This document shows positions 42,842 to 51,800 of a DNA stretch of 54,951 bases, piece by piece. Within the stretch, counting starts at the first letter, position 1, and the number at the start of each line of letters is the position of its first letter. Under the pieces are notes generated by a model that ran no database searches, was not told the DNA's origin, and was given only the letters and a program-made list of their open reading frames with translations. A program made the position numbers and the translations under genes. This DNA comes from JANWXR01 sp964608265. Its GTDB lineage: Bacteria; Chloroflexota; Anaerolineae; Anaerolineales; UBA6663. The DNA lies in contig CAZSNP010000027.1 of the NCBI GenBank assembly GCA_964608265.1, forward strand, positions 1 through 54,951, read 5' to 3'.

Positions 42842-43665
42842 AGCTAGCCGTCACGGGTGGCCATGGGGATATGGGCCGCGTGTTGATCCCATATCTGGTT
42901 GCGCAGGGCCACGCGGTTGTGAGCATCGATCGCGCCATGCCGGCCACGTTCACCGCCGGCGTCGAGCCGTTCGTCGCCGATGTGCGCGACTTCGGCGAGG
43001 TGGTGGCTGCGTTGCGCGGCTGCGACGGCGTGGTTCATCTGGCCGCGCATCGCTCGCCGCTGACCAACCCCGACCCGGTGGTGTACGTCGACAACACCGC
43101 CGGCAGCTACAACGTGCTGAGCGCCGCCGCGACCCTCGGCATCCGCCGCGTGTGCCTGGCCTCGTCCATCAACGCCATCGGCGGGGCGTTCAGCCGCGCG
43201 CCGCGCTACGACTACTTCCCGCTCGACGAGCAGCATCCGACGTACGCCGAAGACCCGTACAGCCTGTCGAAGTGGGTGCTCGAACAACAGGCCGATGCCT
43301 TCGCGCGCCGCTACGAGTGGCTGGCGATTGCGAGCCTGCGGTTTCACGGCCTGGTGCCCGAGCCGAGGCGGGCAGAGCAGTGGCCGGCGCCGGTGATGGT
43401 GCGGCATCTTTGGGCGTACACGTTGCTGCCCGAAGCCGCGCGCGCCTGCCTGCTCTCGCTGACGGCCGAGTTCAGCGGGCATGAGGTCTTCTACATCGTC
43501 GCGCCGCAGACCGCCGCCGCACGGCCCTCGCTCGAACTGGCGCGTGAGCACTATCCGCACACGGCCATCCGCGGCGAACTCGCGGGCCACACCGGCTTCT
43601 TCGATTGCCGCAAGGCCGAGCGGATTTTGGGATGGAAACACGAGTCAGTCTCCAGTATCCGGTAA
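42838..43665 (+). CDS. NAD-dependent epimerase/dehydratase family protein (uronate dehydrogenase-like candidate)
   Basis: This 275-residue extended SDR has the Rossmann motif TGGHGDMG (6-13), a serine in LASSINAIGG and the catalytic pair YSLSK. Length and context (before dehydratase and lactonase genes) fit uronate or aldose dehydrogenase, giving a lactone. Nucleotide-sugar epimerase activity is less likely at this size. The last codons (SVSSIR and stop) are supplied by the CAGTATCC word palindrome at 43646. A partial paralogue lies at 24005-24186. Confidence 0.85.
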   Translation: MKLAVTGGHGDMGRVLIPYLVAQGHAVVSIDRAMPATFTAGVEPFVADVRDFGEVVAALRGCDGVVHLAAHRSPLTNPDPVVYVDNTAGSYNVLSAAATLGIRRVCLASSINAIGGAFSRAPRYDYFPLDEQHPTYAEDPYSLSKWVLEQQADAFARRYEWLAIASLRFHGLVPEPRRAEQWPAPVMVRHLWAYTLLPEAARACLLSLTAEFSGHEVFYIVAPQTAAARPSLELAREHYPHTAIRGELAGHTGFFDCRKAERILGWKHESVSSIR

Positions 43666-43708
43666 ACAGTATCCAGTCCGGCTACTGTTGTCTGGCTTCT
43701 GGTGACTG
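43646..43708. repeat. CAGTATCC-word palindrome
   Basis: CAGTCTCCAGTATCCGG (43646-43662) faces CTGGCTTCTGGTGACTG (43692-43708) imperfectly, with ACAGTATCCAGTCC inside. It starts inside the SDR gene and ends exactly at the ATG of the next gene. Confidence 0.6.
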
Positions 43709-44902
43709 ATGAACATGAAAATCACAGACATCAAACCATATCCCGTTTGGGTGGGCAGCCGCAACCAATTGATCGTAAAGGTCGAGACCGATGAGGGGAT
43801 TACGGGCTGGGGTGAGTCCGGGCTGAGCGGGCGCGAGCAGGCCGTCGTCGGCGCGCTCGCGCACTACCGCGAGTTCCTCCTCGGGCAGGACCCGCTGCAG
43901 CGCGGGCGCATCTGGCAGGAGCTTTATCGCAGCCAATACTTCGAGGGCGGGCGGGTGCTGCTCGCGGCGCAGAGCGCCATTGACATCGCCCTGCACGACA
44001 TCGCCGGCAAGGCGCTCGGCGTGCCGGTGTATCAGCTGCTCGGCGGCAAACAGCGCGACGTTGTGCCGTGCTTCGCCACCGCCAGCGGCCACGGGGCAAA
44101 GTTGATTGACGACCTCAAGCTGCTGATGAAACACGGCTGGCAGGTGATCCGCACCGCCCCGATGGTGCCGCAGGGCGCGGGCGGCTTTGCCGGCGAGAGC
44201 GACATCTTCGAGCCGCGCGAAAGCATCCCACTCACCGCTCACTGGCTGACCAGGGCGCGCGAGGAGTGCGGGGGCGAGATTGTGCTGGGGATTGACTATC
44301 ACCACCGGCTCTCGATTGCGGAGACGGCCTCCTTCTGCCAGCGCATGCCGAAGGGCACGCTCGACTTCATCGAGGAACCGATCCGCGACGAGACGCCCGA
44401 GGCCTACGCGGCGCTGCGCAAACTCACCGACGTGCCGTTCGCCGTCGGCGAGGAGTTCGCGAGCAAGTGGCAGTTCCTGCCCTTCATCGAACGCCACCTC
44501 ACCGACTTCGCGCGGGTGGATATCTGCAACGTCGGCGGCTTCACCGAGGCGATGAAGGTGGCCGGTTGGGCCGAGGCGCACTACATTGATTTGATGCCGC
44601 ACAACCCGCTCGGCCCGATCTGCACGGCGGCGACCATCCACCTCGCGGCGGCGGTGCCCAACTTCGCCTGGCTCGAAGTGCGCGTGACGCAGACCGAGAA
44701 TCTGTATTACGGGCAGGCCGGGGTGAACGACGCCGAGCTGTTCTTCCCGGTGCAGCCGCGCCTCGACGGCACAGGCTTCCCGGTGCCCGCCACGCCCGGC
44801 CTCGGCATCGAGGTGGATGAGGCCCGCGCCGCCGCCGAGGCGTGGAAGTTCTGGGAGGCCCCGCACTGGCGGCGGCGCGACGGCTCGGTGACGAATTGGT
44901 AG
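43709..44902 (+). CDS. Enolase-superfamily enzyme, galactonate dehydratase-like, with Arg in place of the catalytic Lys
   Basis: This 397-residue protein has metal ligands Asp196 (GIDYHH), Glu222 (FIEEP) and Glu248 (VGEEF) at 26-residue spacing, and His298 in LMPHNPLGPICTAATIH. Where related enzymes have KxK or KxD, this one reads VIRTAPM (Arg148). A single-base (His) mechanism, as in ManD/DgoD-type dehydratases, is therefore likely. With lactonase, KDG kinase and KDPG aldolase directly downstream, its product is probably a 2-keto-3-deoxy acid. An internal ATG two codons in is an equally good start. Confidence 0.88.
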   Translation: MNMKITDIKPYPVWVGSRNQLIVKVETDEGITGWGESGLSGREQAVVGALAHYREFLLGQDPLQRGRIWQELYRSQYFEGGRVLLAAQSAIDIALHDIAGKALGVPVYQLLGGKQRDVVPCFATASGHGAKLIDDLKLLMKHGWQVIRTAPMVPQGAGGFAGESDIFEPRESIPLTAHWLTRAREECGGEIVLGIDYHHRLSIAETASFCQRMPKGTLDFIEEPIRDETPEAYAALRKLTDVPFAVGEEFASKWQFLPFIERHLTDFARVDICNVGGFTEAMKVAGWAEAHYIDLMPHNPLGPICTAATIHLAAAVPNFAWLEVRVTQTENLYYGQAGVNDAELFFPVQPRLDGTGFPVPATPGLGIEVDEARAAAEAWKFWEAPHWRRRDGSVTNW

Positions 44903-44905
44903 CAA

Positions 44906-44962
44906 GCGGAAAGTAGAAGGTGACAGCTCTTCTTTCTGCTCACTGCCTTCTGTTTCTCGCGG
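44906..44962. repeat. GCCTTCTG-word palindrome
   Basis: GCGGAAAGTAGAAGGTGACAG faces CTCACTGCC and TTCTGTTTCTCGC imperfectly. It is a further word family in a co-directional spacer; the following spacer 46026-46061 carries related words (GCCACTCGCCACTTTCTGC). Confidence 0.45.
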
Positions 44963-44972
44963 ACAAGCAAGC

Positions 44973-46025
44973 ATGACAACGACCTTCGTCCTCATTGGCA
45001 GTTACGCTAAAGCCGATCAGCCCGGACTGCATGCGTTCTGGTTCGACGCGAACAACGGATCACTCAAGCCGCACGGCACCTTCACCGGGATTCTCAATCC
45101 ATCGTTCTTCATCATCCACCCGAACAAGCGCTGGCTCTACACGGTGAGCGAGACCGGGCAGGCGGCTGACGGCGTGCCCGGCTCGGTGTGGGCGCTGCAA
45201 TTCGAGCGCGAGCCGTGGCGGATGACGCCGCTCACGCAACAAGCGAGCCGCGGCGACTGGCCCTGCCATCTGCAACTTGACGCGAGCGGGGGCTGGATAT
45301 TCGTCTCAAATTACGGCCACGGCAATGTCGGTGTCCTGCCGCTCCAATCGAACGGCGGGCTGGGGGCGATGACCGACCTGGCCCAGCATCACGGCCATGG
45401 CCCGCACGCGCACCGCCAGGAGGCCGCGCACGCGCACTCGGCGACGGTGACCCCCGACGGGCGTTTCGTCATCGTCGCTGACCTCGGCACCGATGAGCTG
45501 GTGGTGTATCGCTTCGACGCCGCAACCGGCAAACTGGGCGCGCACGCCCACGCCAATGCGCGGCCCGGCGCAGGCCCGCGGCACATGGCCTTTCATCCCA
45601 ATGGCCGCCTGGTGTATGTGGCCAATGAGCTCGACTGCACGGTGAGCGCGTATGACTATGACTCGAGCTCGGGCGCGCTGCGCGAGCGCCAGTGGCTCGC
45701 TACCTTGCCGCCCGGCGCGCCGGAGACCATCGTCGCCGACCTCCATCTCAACCCACGCGCCGACCGGCTGTACGTCTCCAATCGCGGGCACAACAGCATT
45801 GCGGTATTCGAGGTGGATGAGGCCGGCGCACTCACCCGCCTCGCCGTTCCATCGTGCGGCGGCGACTGGCCGCGCAATTTCGCCGTCGCGCCGGACGATC
45901 GCTTCATCCTCGTCGCCAATCAATACAGCGGCGAGGTCTGCGTGCTGCCCGTCACCGCCGATGGCGTGGGCGAAGCTGTCGCCCGCGTCCCGGTTCCCGG
46001 CGCATCGTGCATCCAGTTCATCTGA
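44973..46025 (+). CDS. Lactonase, 6-phosphogluconolactonase (YbhE/Pgl) type propeller
   Basis: This 350-residue seven-bladed beta-propeller has repeats such as HPNKRWLYTVSE, DASGGWIFVSNYGHGNVGV, TPDGRFVIVADLGTDELVVY and GPRHMAFHPNGRLVYVANE. The family opens sugar lactones. Coming after the SDR and dehydratase genes, it should hydrolyse an aldono- or aldarolactone. An unusual His-rich stretch (HHGHGPHAHRQEAAHAHS, about 138-155) could bind metal. There is no signal peptide, so it acts in the cytoplasm. Confidence 0.88.
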   Translation: MTTTFVLIGSYAKADQPGLHAFWFDANNGSLKPHGTFTGILNPSFFIIHPNKRWLYTVSETGQAADGVPGSVWALQFEREPWRMTPLTQQASRGDWPCHLQLDASGGWIFVSNYGHGNVGVLPLQSNGGLGAMTDLAQHHGHGPHAHRQEAAHAHSATVTPDGRFVIVADLGTDELVVYRFDAATGKLGAHAHANARPGAGPRHMAFHPNGRLVYVANELDCTVSAYDYDSSSGALRERQWLATLPPGAPETIVADLHLNPRADRLYVSNRGHNSIAVFEVDEAGALTRLAVPSCGGDWPRNFAVAPDDRFILVANQYSGEVCVLPVTADGVGEAVARVPVPGASCIQFI

Positions 46026-46061
46026 GCGACTGCTTGCCACTCGCCACTTTCTGCTCACTCC

Positions 46062-47024
46062 ATGCCACGCTTTGACCTCACCACCCTCGGCGAGACGATG
46101 TTGCGCCTCAGCGTGCCGAACGGCGAGCGCCTCGACGATGCGCGCTCACTGCGGATGGAGATCGGCGGCGCGGAGAGCAACGTGTGCGTGGCGCTGAGTC
46201 GCCTGGGTCGCCACACCGGCTGGGTGAGCCGTTTGCCCGATCACGGGCTGGGCAACGCCGTCCTGCGTACGCTGCGCGCGGATGAGGTGGATGTATCGGC
46301 GGTGCGGCGCGCGCCGGGCGAGCGCGTGGGCACGTACTTCGTCGAGTACGCCGCCGCGCCGCGCGGCATTCACGTGATCTACGACCGCGCTGATTCAGCC
46401 GCCGCCCGGATGACGCCCGAGGATGTCAATTGGGACTATCTGCTCGACACGCGTGTGCTGCACCTCACCGGCATCACCGCCGCGTTGAGTGAAAGCTGTT
46501 ACGCCACGGTCGTGCAGGCCGTGCGCCGCGCGCGCGCCGCCGGGATCACGGTCAGCTTCGATGTGAACTATCGCGCCAAACTTTGGGCAGCAACAGTAGC
46601 CGGAACAAAGCTCCGCCCGCTGCTGGCCGAGGCCGAGGTGTTGTTCTGCAAGGGCGCCGACGCCGAAGTGCTTTTCGGCTGCGCGGGCGAGCCGCGCGAG
46701 TTGATGGCGCAGCTCAAGGCCCTGACCTGTGCGCGCGCCATCTTCTGCACCTTTGGCGAGCGCGGCGCGGCGCTGTTGATGGGCAACGACTTCACGCAGC
46801 GTCCCGCGCTTCCGGTGCAGATCGTGGATCGCATCGGCAGCGGCGATGCGTTTGCGGCCGGCGCGCTCGACGGCGTGCTCGACGGCGACCCGCGCGCCGG
46901 CCTCGAACGCGGCCTCGCGCTGGCCGCCATCGCCCTGACGCAACACGGCGACCGCGCGCTCACCTCGCGCGCCGAACTCGAGGCGGTCATGGCCGCCGGG
47001 CACGGGCACGACGTGGCGCGGTGA
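46062..47024 (+). CDS. kdgK: PfkB-family sugar kinase, 2-keto-3-deoxygluconate kinase-like
   Basis: This 320-residue kinase has the PfkB N-terminal motif GGAESNVCVALSRLG (35-49), the KDG-kinase-like VSFDVNYRAKLW, and the C-terminal anion hole and base in DRIGSGDAFAAG (Asp262). It would phosphorylate 2-keto-3-deoxy-gluconate or -galactonate. The adjacent KDPG aldolase then completes the pathway, so the functional call is strong although the sugar configuration is open. Confidence 0.9.
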   Translation: MPRFDLTTLGETMLRLSVPNGERLDDARSLRMEIGGAESNVCVALSRLGRHTGWVSRLPDHGLGNAVLRTLRADEVDVSAVRRAPGERVGTYFVEYAAAPRGIHVIYDRADSAAARMTPEDVNWDYLLDTRVLHLTGITAALSESCYATVVQAVRRARAAGITVSFDVNYRAKLWAATVAGTKLRPLLAEAEVLFCKGADAEVLFGCAGEPRELMAQLKALTCARAIFCTFGERGAALLMGNDFTQRPALPVQIVDRIGSGDAFAAGALDGVLDGDPRAGLERGLALAAIALTQHGDRALTSRAELEAVMAAGHGHDVAR

Positions 47025-47040
47025 CGGAGCGATCACTCGG

Positions 47041-47094
47041 ATTCTGTCTCGCGCCAAGACGCCAAATTCGCGTTCATTCGCGAAATTCGATGCG
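47041..47094. repeat. Word palindrome sharing 20 bp with 51750-51769
   Basis: The spacer contains CGCGCCAAGACGCCAAATTC and then CATTCGCGAAATTCGATGCG (47075-47094). The latter 20-mer is repeated exactly at 51750-51769, upstream of the diol dehydratase small subunit gene. Confidence 0.6.
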
Positions 47095-47104
47095 CTGAAT
47101 AACC

Positions 47105-47728
47105 ATGTCAATCTCACAACAAATCGTCACGCACAAAATCATCGCCATCATCCGCCTCGACGATTACGAGCGCGCGGTGGCGGTGGCCCGCGCGCTGGTG
47201 GAGGGCGGCGTGCCGGTGCTCGAATTCACGCTGACGGGGCGCGGGGCGATGGAGGCGATCGCGGCGACGCGGCGGGCGCTGGGCGAGGCGGCCTGCGTCG
47301 GCGCCGGCTCGGTGCTCACCGACGAGGACGCGCACGCGGCGATTGACTCGGGCGCGCAGTTCGTCGTCACGCCCGCGCTGCGCTTGCCCGTCATCGCGGC
47401 CTGCGTCAAACGCAGCACCCCCATCGTGTGCGGGGGCTTCACGCCCACCGAACTGCTCGCGGCGCACGAGGCCGGCGCGGAGTTTGTGAAAGTGTTCCCC
47501 GCGCAGTTGGGCGGGCCGCGCTATCTCAAAGACGTGCTGGCGCCGATGCCGTTTCTCAAGCTCGTGCCGACCGGCGGCATCAACGCCGAGAACGCTCGCG
47601 ATTATCTCGCGGCGGGCGCGGTCGCCGTCGGCATCGGCGGCAGCCTGGTCTCGAAGCAGGCCGTTGCCGCCGGCGCGTTCGATCAAATCACCGCCGCCGC
47701 GCGCGCGTGTGTGGCGGCCATTGGCTGA
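47105..47728 (+). CDS. eda: KDPG/KDPGal aldolase
   Basis: This 207-residue class I aldolase has Glu40 (VLEFTLTG) and the Schiff-base Lys129 (EFVKVFPA), with the phosphate-binding GGI and GIGGSL segments near the C-terminus. It splits 2-keto-3-deoxy-6-phosphogluconate (or galactonate) into pyruvate and glyceraldehyde-3-phosphate. It sits directly after the KDG kinase gene and defines the end point of the semi-phosphorylative pathway on the plus arm. Confidence 0.93.
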   Translation: MSISQQIVTHKIIAIIRLDDYERAVAVARALVEGGVPVLEFTLTGRGAMEAIAATRRALGEAACVGAGSVLTDEDAHAAIDSGAQFVVTPALRLPVIAACVKRSTPIVCGGFTPTELLAAHEAGAEFVKVFPAQLGGPRYLKDVLAPMPFLKLVPTGGINAENARDYLAAGAVAVGIGGSLVSKQAVAAGAFDQITAAARACVAAIG

Positions 47729-47749
47729 ATCACGCAAGTGCTCGAATTT

Positions 47750-47849
47750 CGCCCTCACCCCTGCCCTCTCCCTCCGGGAGAGGGAGTGCGCCGTGTCATT
47801 TTCAAGCCTTCTCCCCTCTCCCAGCGGGCGAGGGGTTGGGGTGAGGGCG
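47750..47849. repeat. 100-bp double-hairpin element
   Basis: CGCCCTCACCCC (47750-47761) and GGGGTGAGGGCG (47838-47849) bound two hairpins (loops TCC and AGC) and a variable 28-nt middle. The flank AGCCGCGCTC follows on the right. Confidence 0.85.
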
Positions 47850-47871
47850 AGCCGCGCTCACTCATCACACC

Positions 47872-49113
47872 ATGAAAATCACCGACCTCAAGTGCACCGT
47901 CATCGGCGAGAACCCCGTCATCCGCATCGTCACAGATGAAGGGATCAGCGGCTACGGGCAGGCCGAGAACACCAAGCCCCATCTCAAGCCGTTTGTGCTG
48001 TTCTACAAGCAATACATCGTCGGCGAAGACCCGACGAACGTCGAAAGCGTCATGCGCAAGATCAGGCGGCTGGGCGCGTTCAAACCGTGGGGCGCGGCGG
48101 TCAGCTCCATCGAGATGGCGTTGTGGGATATCGCCGGCAAAGCGGCGGGCGTGCCGGTGTACAAGCTGGTCGGCGGCAAGGTGCGCGACCACGTGCGCGC
48201 GTACAACGGCGCGGTGCGCTTCCCCATGGCCGGCAGCTCGCCCGAAGACTACGCCGACAACGTCGCCAGGATGAAGGCCGCGCCCGAGGGCTTCCGCATC
48301 ATCAAGGCCGGCATCAGCTTCCACAGCGCCATGCCGTACCAGGTGCCGGATTTCTTTCACGGCGAGGTGCGCGCCGTGCCGCGCCAGTTCTTCTATGGCG
48401 ATCAGGCCTCGAAGCCCGAGACCGTCGAGCCGCCGCACGCCAATCGCGGCCCGCTCACCGAGCGCGGGCTCAAGCACATCATCGCCTGTGTCGAAGCGAT
48501 GAAGGCCGTGCTCGGGGATGAGGTTGGGCTGGCGCTCGATTGCGGGCCGGGGTGGATGCTGCCCGATGCCATCCGGCTCGCCCGCGCGCTCGAGCCGCTC
48601 AATATCACGTGGCTCGAGGACATGCTCACCGGCGATTACGTGCCATACACGCTGGCCGACGTGTATCGCGAGTTGACCCAGAGCACCTCGGTGCCCATCC
48701 ACACCGGCGAGCAGGTTTATCTGCGCCAGAATTTCAAAGACCTGATCGAGAAACACGCCGTCCGCATCCTCGGGCCGGACCCGGCGGACGTGGGCGGCAT
48801 CGCCGAACTGAAATGGATTTGTGAGTACGCCGACCTGCACGGCCTCCTCATGGCCCCGCACGGCATCTTCGATGGGCTGTTCGGCCTGGCGGCGCTGGTG
48901 CAGGTGTGCGCGCCGTTGCCCGAAAACTACATCGCCTTCGAGTATCCGCTCGGCCAGCCAGCGTGGTGGTACGACCTCGTCGAGGGCCTGCCCAACCCGA
49001 TCATGCAGAACGGCCTAATCAAGGTTTGGGATCGCCCCGGCCTGGGCCTCGAGTTCAAAGTGGATGCCGCGCGCCGTTACCTGTCTGCTGGCGATGAGAG
49101 CTTTTTTGATTGA
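47872..49113 (+). CDS. Enolase-superfamily dehydratase with a long capping insertion
   Basis: This 413-residue protein has candidate ligands Asp223 (ALDCGPG), Glu249 (WLEDM) and Glu280 (HTGEQ). The second spacing is 31, not 26 as in the other four copies. Lys145 (IIKAGIS) and His330 (MAPHGIF) are candidate catalytic residues. An insertion around 150-195 (FHGEVRAVPRQFFYGDQ) enlarges the active-site loop. It is clearly a separate subfamily, and its substrate is unknown. It precedes the diol dehydratase genes. Confidence 0.85.
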   Translation: MKITDLKCTVIGENPVIRIVTDEGISGYGQAENTKPHLKPFVLFYKQYIVGEDPTNVESVMRKIRRLGAFKPWGAAVSSIEMALWDIAGKAAGVPVYKLVGGKVRDHVRAYNGAVRFPMAGSSPEDYADNVARMKAAPEGFRIIKAGISFHSAMPYQVPDFFHGEVRAVPRQFFYGDQASKPETVEPPHANRGPLTERGLKHIIACVEAMKAVLGDEVGLALDCGPGWMLPDAIRLARALEPLNITWLEDMLTGDYVPYTLADVYRELTQSTSVPIHTGEQVYLRQNFKDLIEKHAVRILGPDPADVGGIAELKWICEYADLHGLLMAPHGIFDGLFGLAALVQVCAPLPENYIAFEYPLGQPAWWYDLVEGLPNPIMQNGLIKVWDRPGLGLEFKVDAARRYLSAGDESFFD

Positions 49114-49123
49114 AATAAGAACT

Positions 49124-49203
49124 TTAACGCAAAGACGCAGGGAAGCAGAGACGCAGAGAAAAGCTTCCCTTTGCGCCTTTGCCTCTTTGCGTCTTTGCGT
49201 TAA
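49124..49203. repeat. CGCAAAG-word palindrome, 15-bp perfect ends
   Basis: TTAACGCAAAGACGC (49124-49138) faces GCGTCTTTGCGTTAA (49189-49203) perfectly, and inner words (AGAGACGCAGAG, TTTGCGCCTTTGCC) repeat the theme. It fills the spacer before the diol dehydratase gene. Confidence 0.8.
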
Positions 49204-49221
49204 GCAGTTCTCCCCCCTGCC

Positions 49222-51462
49222 ATGACCGAACCTCGTTCCCGCCGCTTTGAGGCGCTCGAACAGCGCGACATCCACCGCGAGACCTTCGTCGAGCCGTGGC
49301 CCGAGGCCGGCCTGATCGTCGCCGATGGGCCGGACGACCCGCAACCGAGCCTGAGAATCGAAAACGGTTGCGTGGTCGAGATGGATGGCCGGGCGCGCGC
49401 CGACTTCGACATGCTCGACACCTTCATCGCCGGGCACGGCCTCGACCTCGCGGTGGCCGAGGAGGCGATGATGACGCCGTCGCTACAGCTCGCGCGGATG
49501 CTCGCCGACATTCACGTGCCGCGCGCCGAGGTGCTGCGGCTGGCCGCCGGCTGCACGCCGGCCAAGCTCTGCGACATCATCCGGCACATGAACGTGCTGG
49601 AGATGATGATGGGGCTGGCCAAGATGCGGGCGCGGCGCGTCCCGGCCAATCAGGCCCACGTCACCAACAGACGCGAACATCCGGCGCTGCTCGCCGCCGA
49701 CGCCGCCGAGGCCGCGCTGCGCGGCTTCGCCGAGATCGAGACCACCGTCGGGGTGGCGCGTTACGCGCCGTTCAATGCCCTCGCCATCCTCATCGGCAGC
49801 CAGGCCGGGCGGGGCGGGGTGCTGACGCAGTGCTCGGTCGAGGAGTCGCTCGGGCTGCAATTGGCGATGAAAGGGCTGACGACCTACGCCGAGACGCTCT
49901 CCGTGTACGGCACCGAGCGCGCCTTCGTGGACGGCGACGATTCGCCGTGGTCGAAGGCCTTCCTCTCGGCGGCGTATGCCTCGCGCGGTGTCAAGGTGCG
50001 CTTCACCTCGGGCACGGGGTCGGAGGCGTTGATGGGCCACGCTGAGGGCTACTCGATGTTGTACCTCGAGGCGCGTTGCCTGTGCGTGACGCGCGGCGCG
50101 GGCAGCCAGGGTGTGCAGAACGGTTCGATCTCGTGCATCGCGCTGCCCGAGTCGCTGCCCGGCGGCGTGCGCGCGGTGCTGGCCGAAAATCTGCTGGCCG
50201 CCATGCTCGGCCTCGAGGTCGCCGCCGGCAACGACGCGCTGGCCTCGCACTCCGCCATCCGCAGGAGCGCCAAGCTCATGCTGCAATTCATCCCCGGCAC
50301 CGACTTCATCTTCTCCGGCTTCAGCGCCATCCCCAAACGCGACAACCTGTTCGGCGGCGGCAACTTCGACGCGGATGACCTCGACGACTACGGCGTGCTG
50401 CAGCGCGATATGCAGGTGGATGGCGGAACGCGGCCTATCACCGAGGCGCAGGCCCTGCACATCCGCCGCGAGGCCGCCCGCGCGATACAGGCTGTGTACG
50501 CCGAACTCGGCTTCCCGCCGATCGGTGACGCCGAGATCGAGGCCGCCGTGACCGCGCACAGCAGCGATGACATGCCCGCGCGCGATGTGGTCGCCGACCT
50601 GGCGGCGGCCGATCGTTTCCTCGCCGGCGAGCAGACCGTGCTCACGGTGGTGCGGGCGCTGCGTTCGCGCGGCTTTCCGCGGGTCGCCGATCACTTGCTG
50701 GAGATGGGGCGGCAGCGCGTGGCCGGCGACTATCTGCAGCCCGCCGCCATCTTCGATCCGCACTTCCGCGTGCAAAGCGCGATCAATCAACCGAACGATT
50801 ACGGCGGCCCCGGCACCGGATATCGTGTTGAAGGCGAGCGTTGGGCCGAGTTGCAACAGTTGCCGGCGGTCAAATCCCCGCGCGACTTCATCCTCGACCG
50901 CGTGGGCGTGCCGAGCGCGAAGCTGGCCGAGCTTGGCCCGGCCAGGCCGGGCACGCAGCCGGAGGTCGTCGTGGCCGTCGGCCCGGCGTTCGGGGTGGCG
51001 CTGAATAAAACGATCGGCGGGCTTGATCACGAGGCCGTGTTGGCGGCGATACTGACCGGCGTGGCGGCTGAAGGGTTGACAGCGCGGGTGGTGAAGGTCT
51101 ATCGCTCCTCCGATTGCGCCGCGATCGGGCAGATCGGCGCGCAGCTCAGCGGGTCGGGCATCGGCATCGGGCTGCAATCGCGCGGCACGACGGTGATTCA
51201 CAAACGCGGGCTGGCGCGACTGAATAACCTCGAACTGTTCCCGCAGTCGCCGAGCCTCACGCTCGAAACGTATCAGGCCATTGGCCGCAACGCTGCGCGG
51301 TATGCCCTGGGCAGAGTCACGACGCCCGTGCCCGTGCAAGTGGATAACTGGGCGCGGCTGCGCTTGATCGTCAAGACGGCGCTGCTGCATCGCCGCGAGA
51401 CCGATTTGGTGAAGGATGTGCCGCCGGCCGAGTTGCGGTTCGATTGGGAGCCGGACGTTTGA
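49222..51462 (+). CDS. B12-dependent diol/glycerol dehydratase, fused large and medium subunits
   Basis: This 746-residue fusion has residues 1-~550 equivalent to PduC (large, catalytic) and ~560-746 to PduD (medium). Active-site residues match Klebsiella diol dehydratase with a constant +3 offset: His146 (AHVTN), Glu173 (IETTVGVARYAPFN), Gln299 (GVQNGS) and Asp338 (GNDALA). It converts 1,2-propanediol, glycerol or a related diol to the aldehyde through an adenosylcobalamin radical. The small subunit gene follows after 338 bp. No reactivase (PduGH-type), cobalamin or microcompartment gene is in the window. In a sugar-acid island it might process a diol derived from lactaldehyde of deoxy-sugar breakdown, or act on a sugar-derived polyol. 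Confidence 0.93.
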   Translation: MTEPRSRRFEALEQRDIHRETFVEPWPEAGLIVADGPDDPQPSLRIENGCVVEMDGRARADFDMLDTFIAGHGLDLAVAEEAMMTPSLQLARMLADIHVPRAEVLRLAAGCTPAKLCDIIRHMNVLEMMMGLAKMRARRVPANQAHVTNRREHPALLAADAAEAALRGFAEIETTVGVARYAPFNALAILIGSQAGRGGVLTQCSVEESLGLQLAMKGLTTYAETLSVYGTERAFVDGDDSPWSKAFLSAAYASRGVKVRFTSGTGSEALMGHAEGYSMLYLEARCLCVTRGAGSQGVQNGSISCIALPESLPGGVRAVLAENLLAAMLGLEVAAGNDALASHSAIRRSAKLMLQFIPGTDFIFSGFSAIPKRDNLFGGGNFDADDLDDYGVLQRDMQVDGGTRPITEAQALHIRREAARAIQAVYAELGFPPIGDAEIEAAVTAHSSDDMPARDVVADLAAADRFLAGEQTVLTVVRALRSRGFPRVADHLLEMGRQRVAGDYLQPAAIFDPHFRVQSAINQPNDYGGPGTGYRVEGERWAELQQLPAVKSPRDFILDRVGVPSAKLAELGPARPGTQPEVVVAVGPAFGVALNKTIGGLDHEAVLAAILTGVAAEGLTARVVKVYRSSDCAAIGQIGAQLSGSGIGIGLQSRGTTVIHKRGLARLNNLELFPQSPSLTLETYQAIGRNAARYALGRVTTPVPVQVDNWARLRLIVKTALLHRRETDLVKDVPPAELRFDWEPDV

Positions 51463-51507
51463 ATAGACCCGTGGGGTTGTTTTGGAGTTACGCAGTTGCC
51501 TGGAATT

Positions 51508-51608
51508 CGCCCTCACCCCTGCCCTCTCCCTCCGGGAGAGGGAGAAGTGCTTGAGTATTCTGGATCCACTCCCCTCTCCCAGCGGGAGAGGGGTTGGGGG
51601 TGAGGGCG
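51508..51608. repeat. 101-bp double-hairpin element between dehydratase subunit genes
   Basis: CGCCCTCACCCC (51508-51519) and GGGGTGAGGGCG (51597-51608) enclose the two hairpins. The flanks GGAGTTACGCAGTTGCC (left) and AGCCGCAATCG (right) recur at other copies. The remaining spacer to 51800 contains the 20-mer shared with 47075-47094 (51750-51769) and no gene I can support. Confidence 0.85.
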
Positions 51609-51800
51609 AGCCGCAATCGTTCAACAACATATGTCCAACGATTTTCGTTTTCATTCGTTGTCAGCAGGCGCTGTGCAGGAAGGATTGAGCGGACTTCTTC
51701 CTGCATCGAATGGCGCGCATTTCTCGAACGGTGCCGCAGACACTCGTGTCATTCGCGAAATTCGATGCGGAGTCTGCTTGTATTCAACAGGGCCGACTGA

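Noticed and set aside
49483..51654. A 723-codon minus-strand frame opposite the diol dehydratase
   Set aside because: It has no domain character and runs into the repeat element. The plus strand has conserved catalytic residues.
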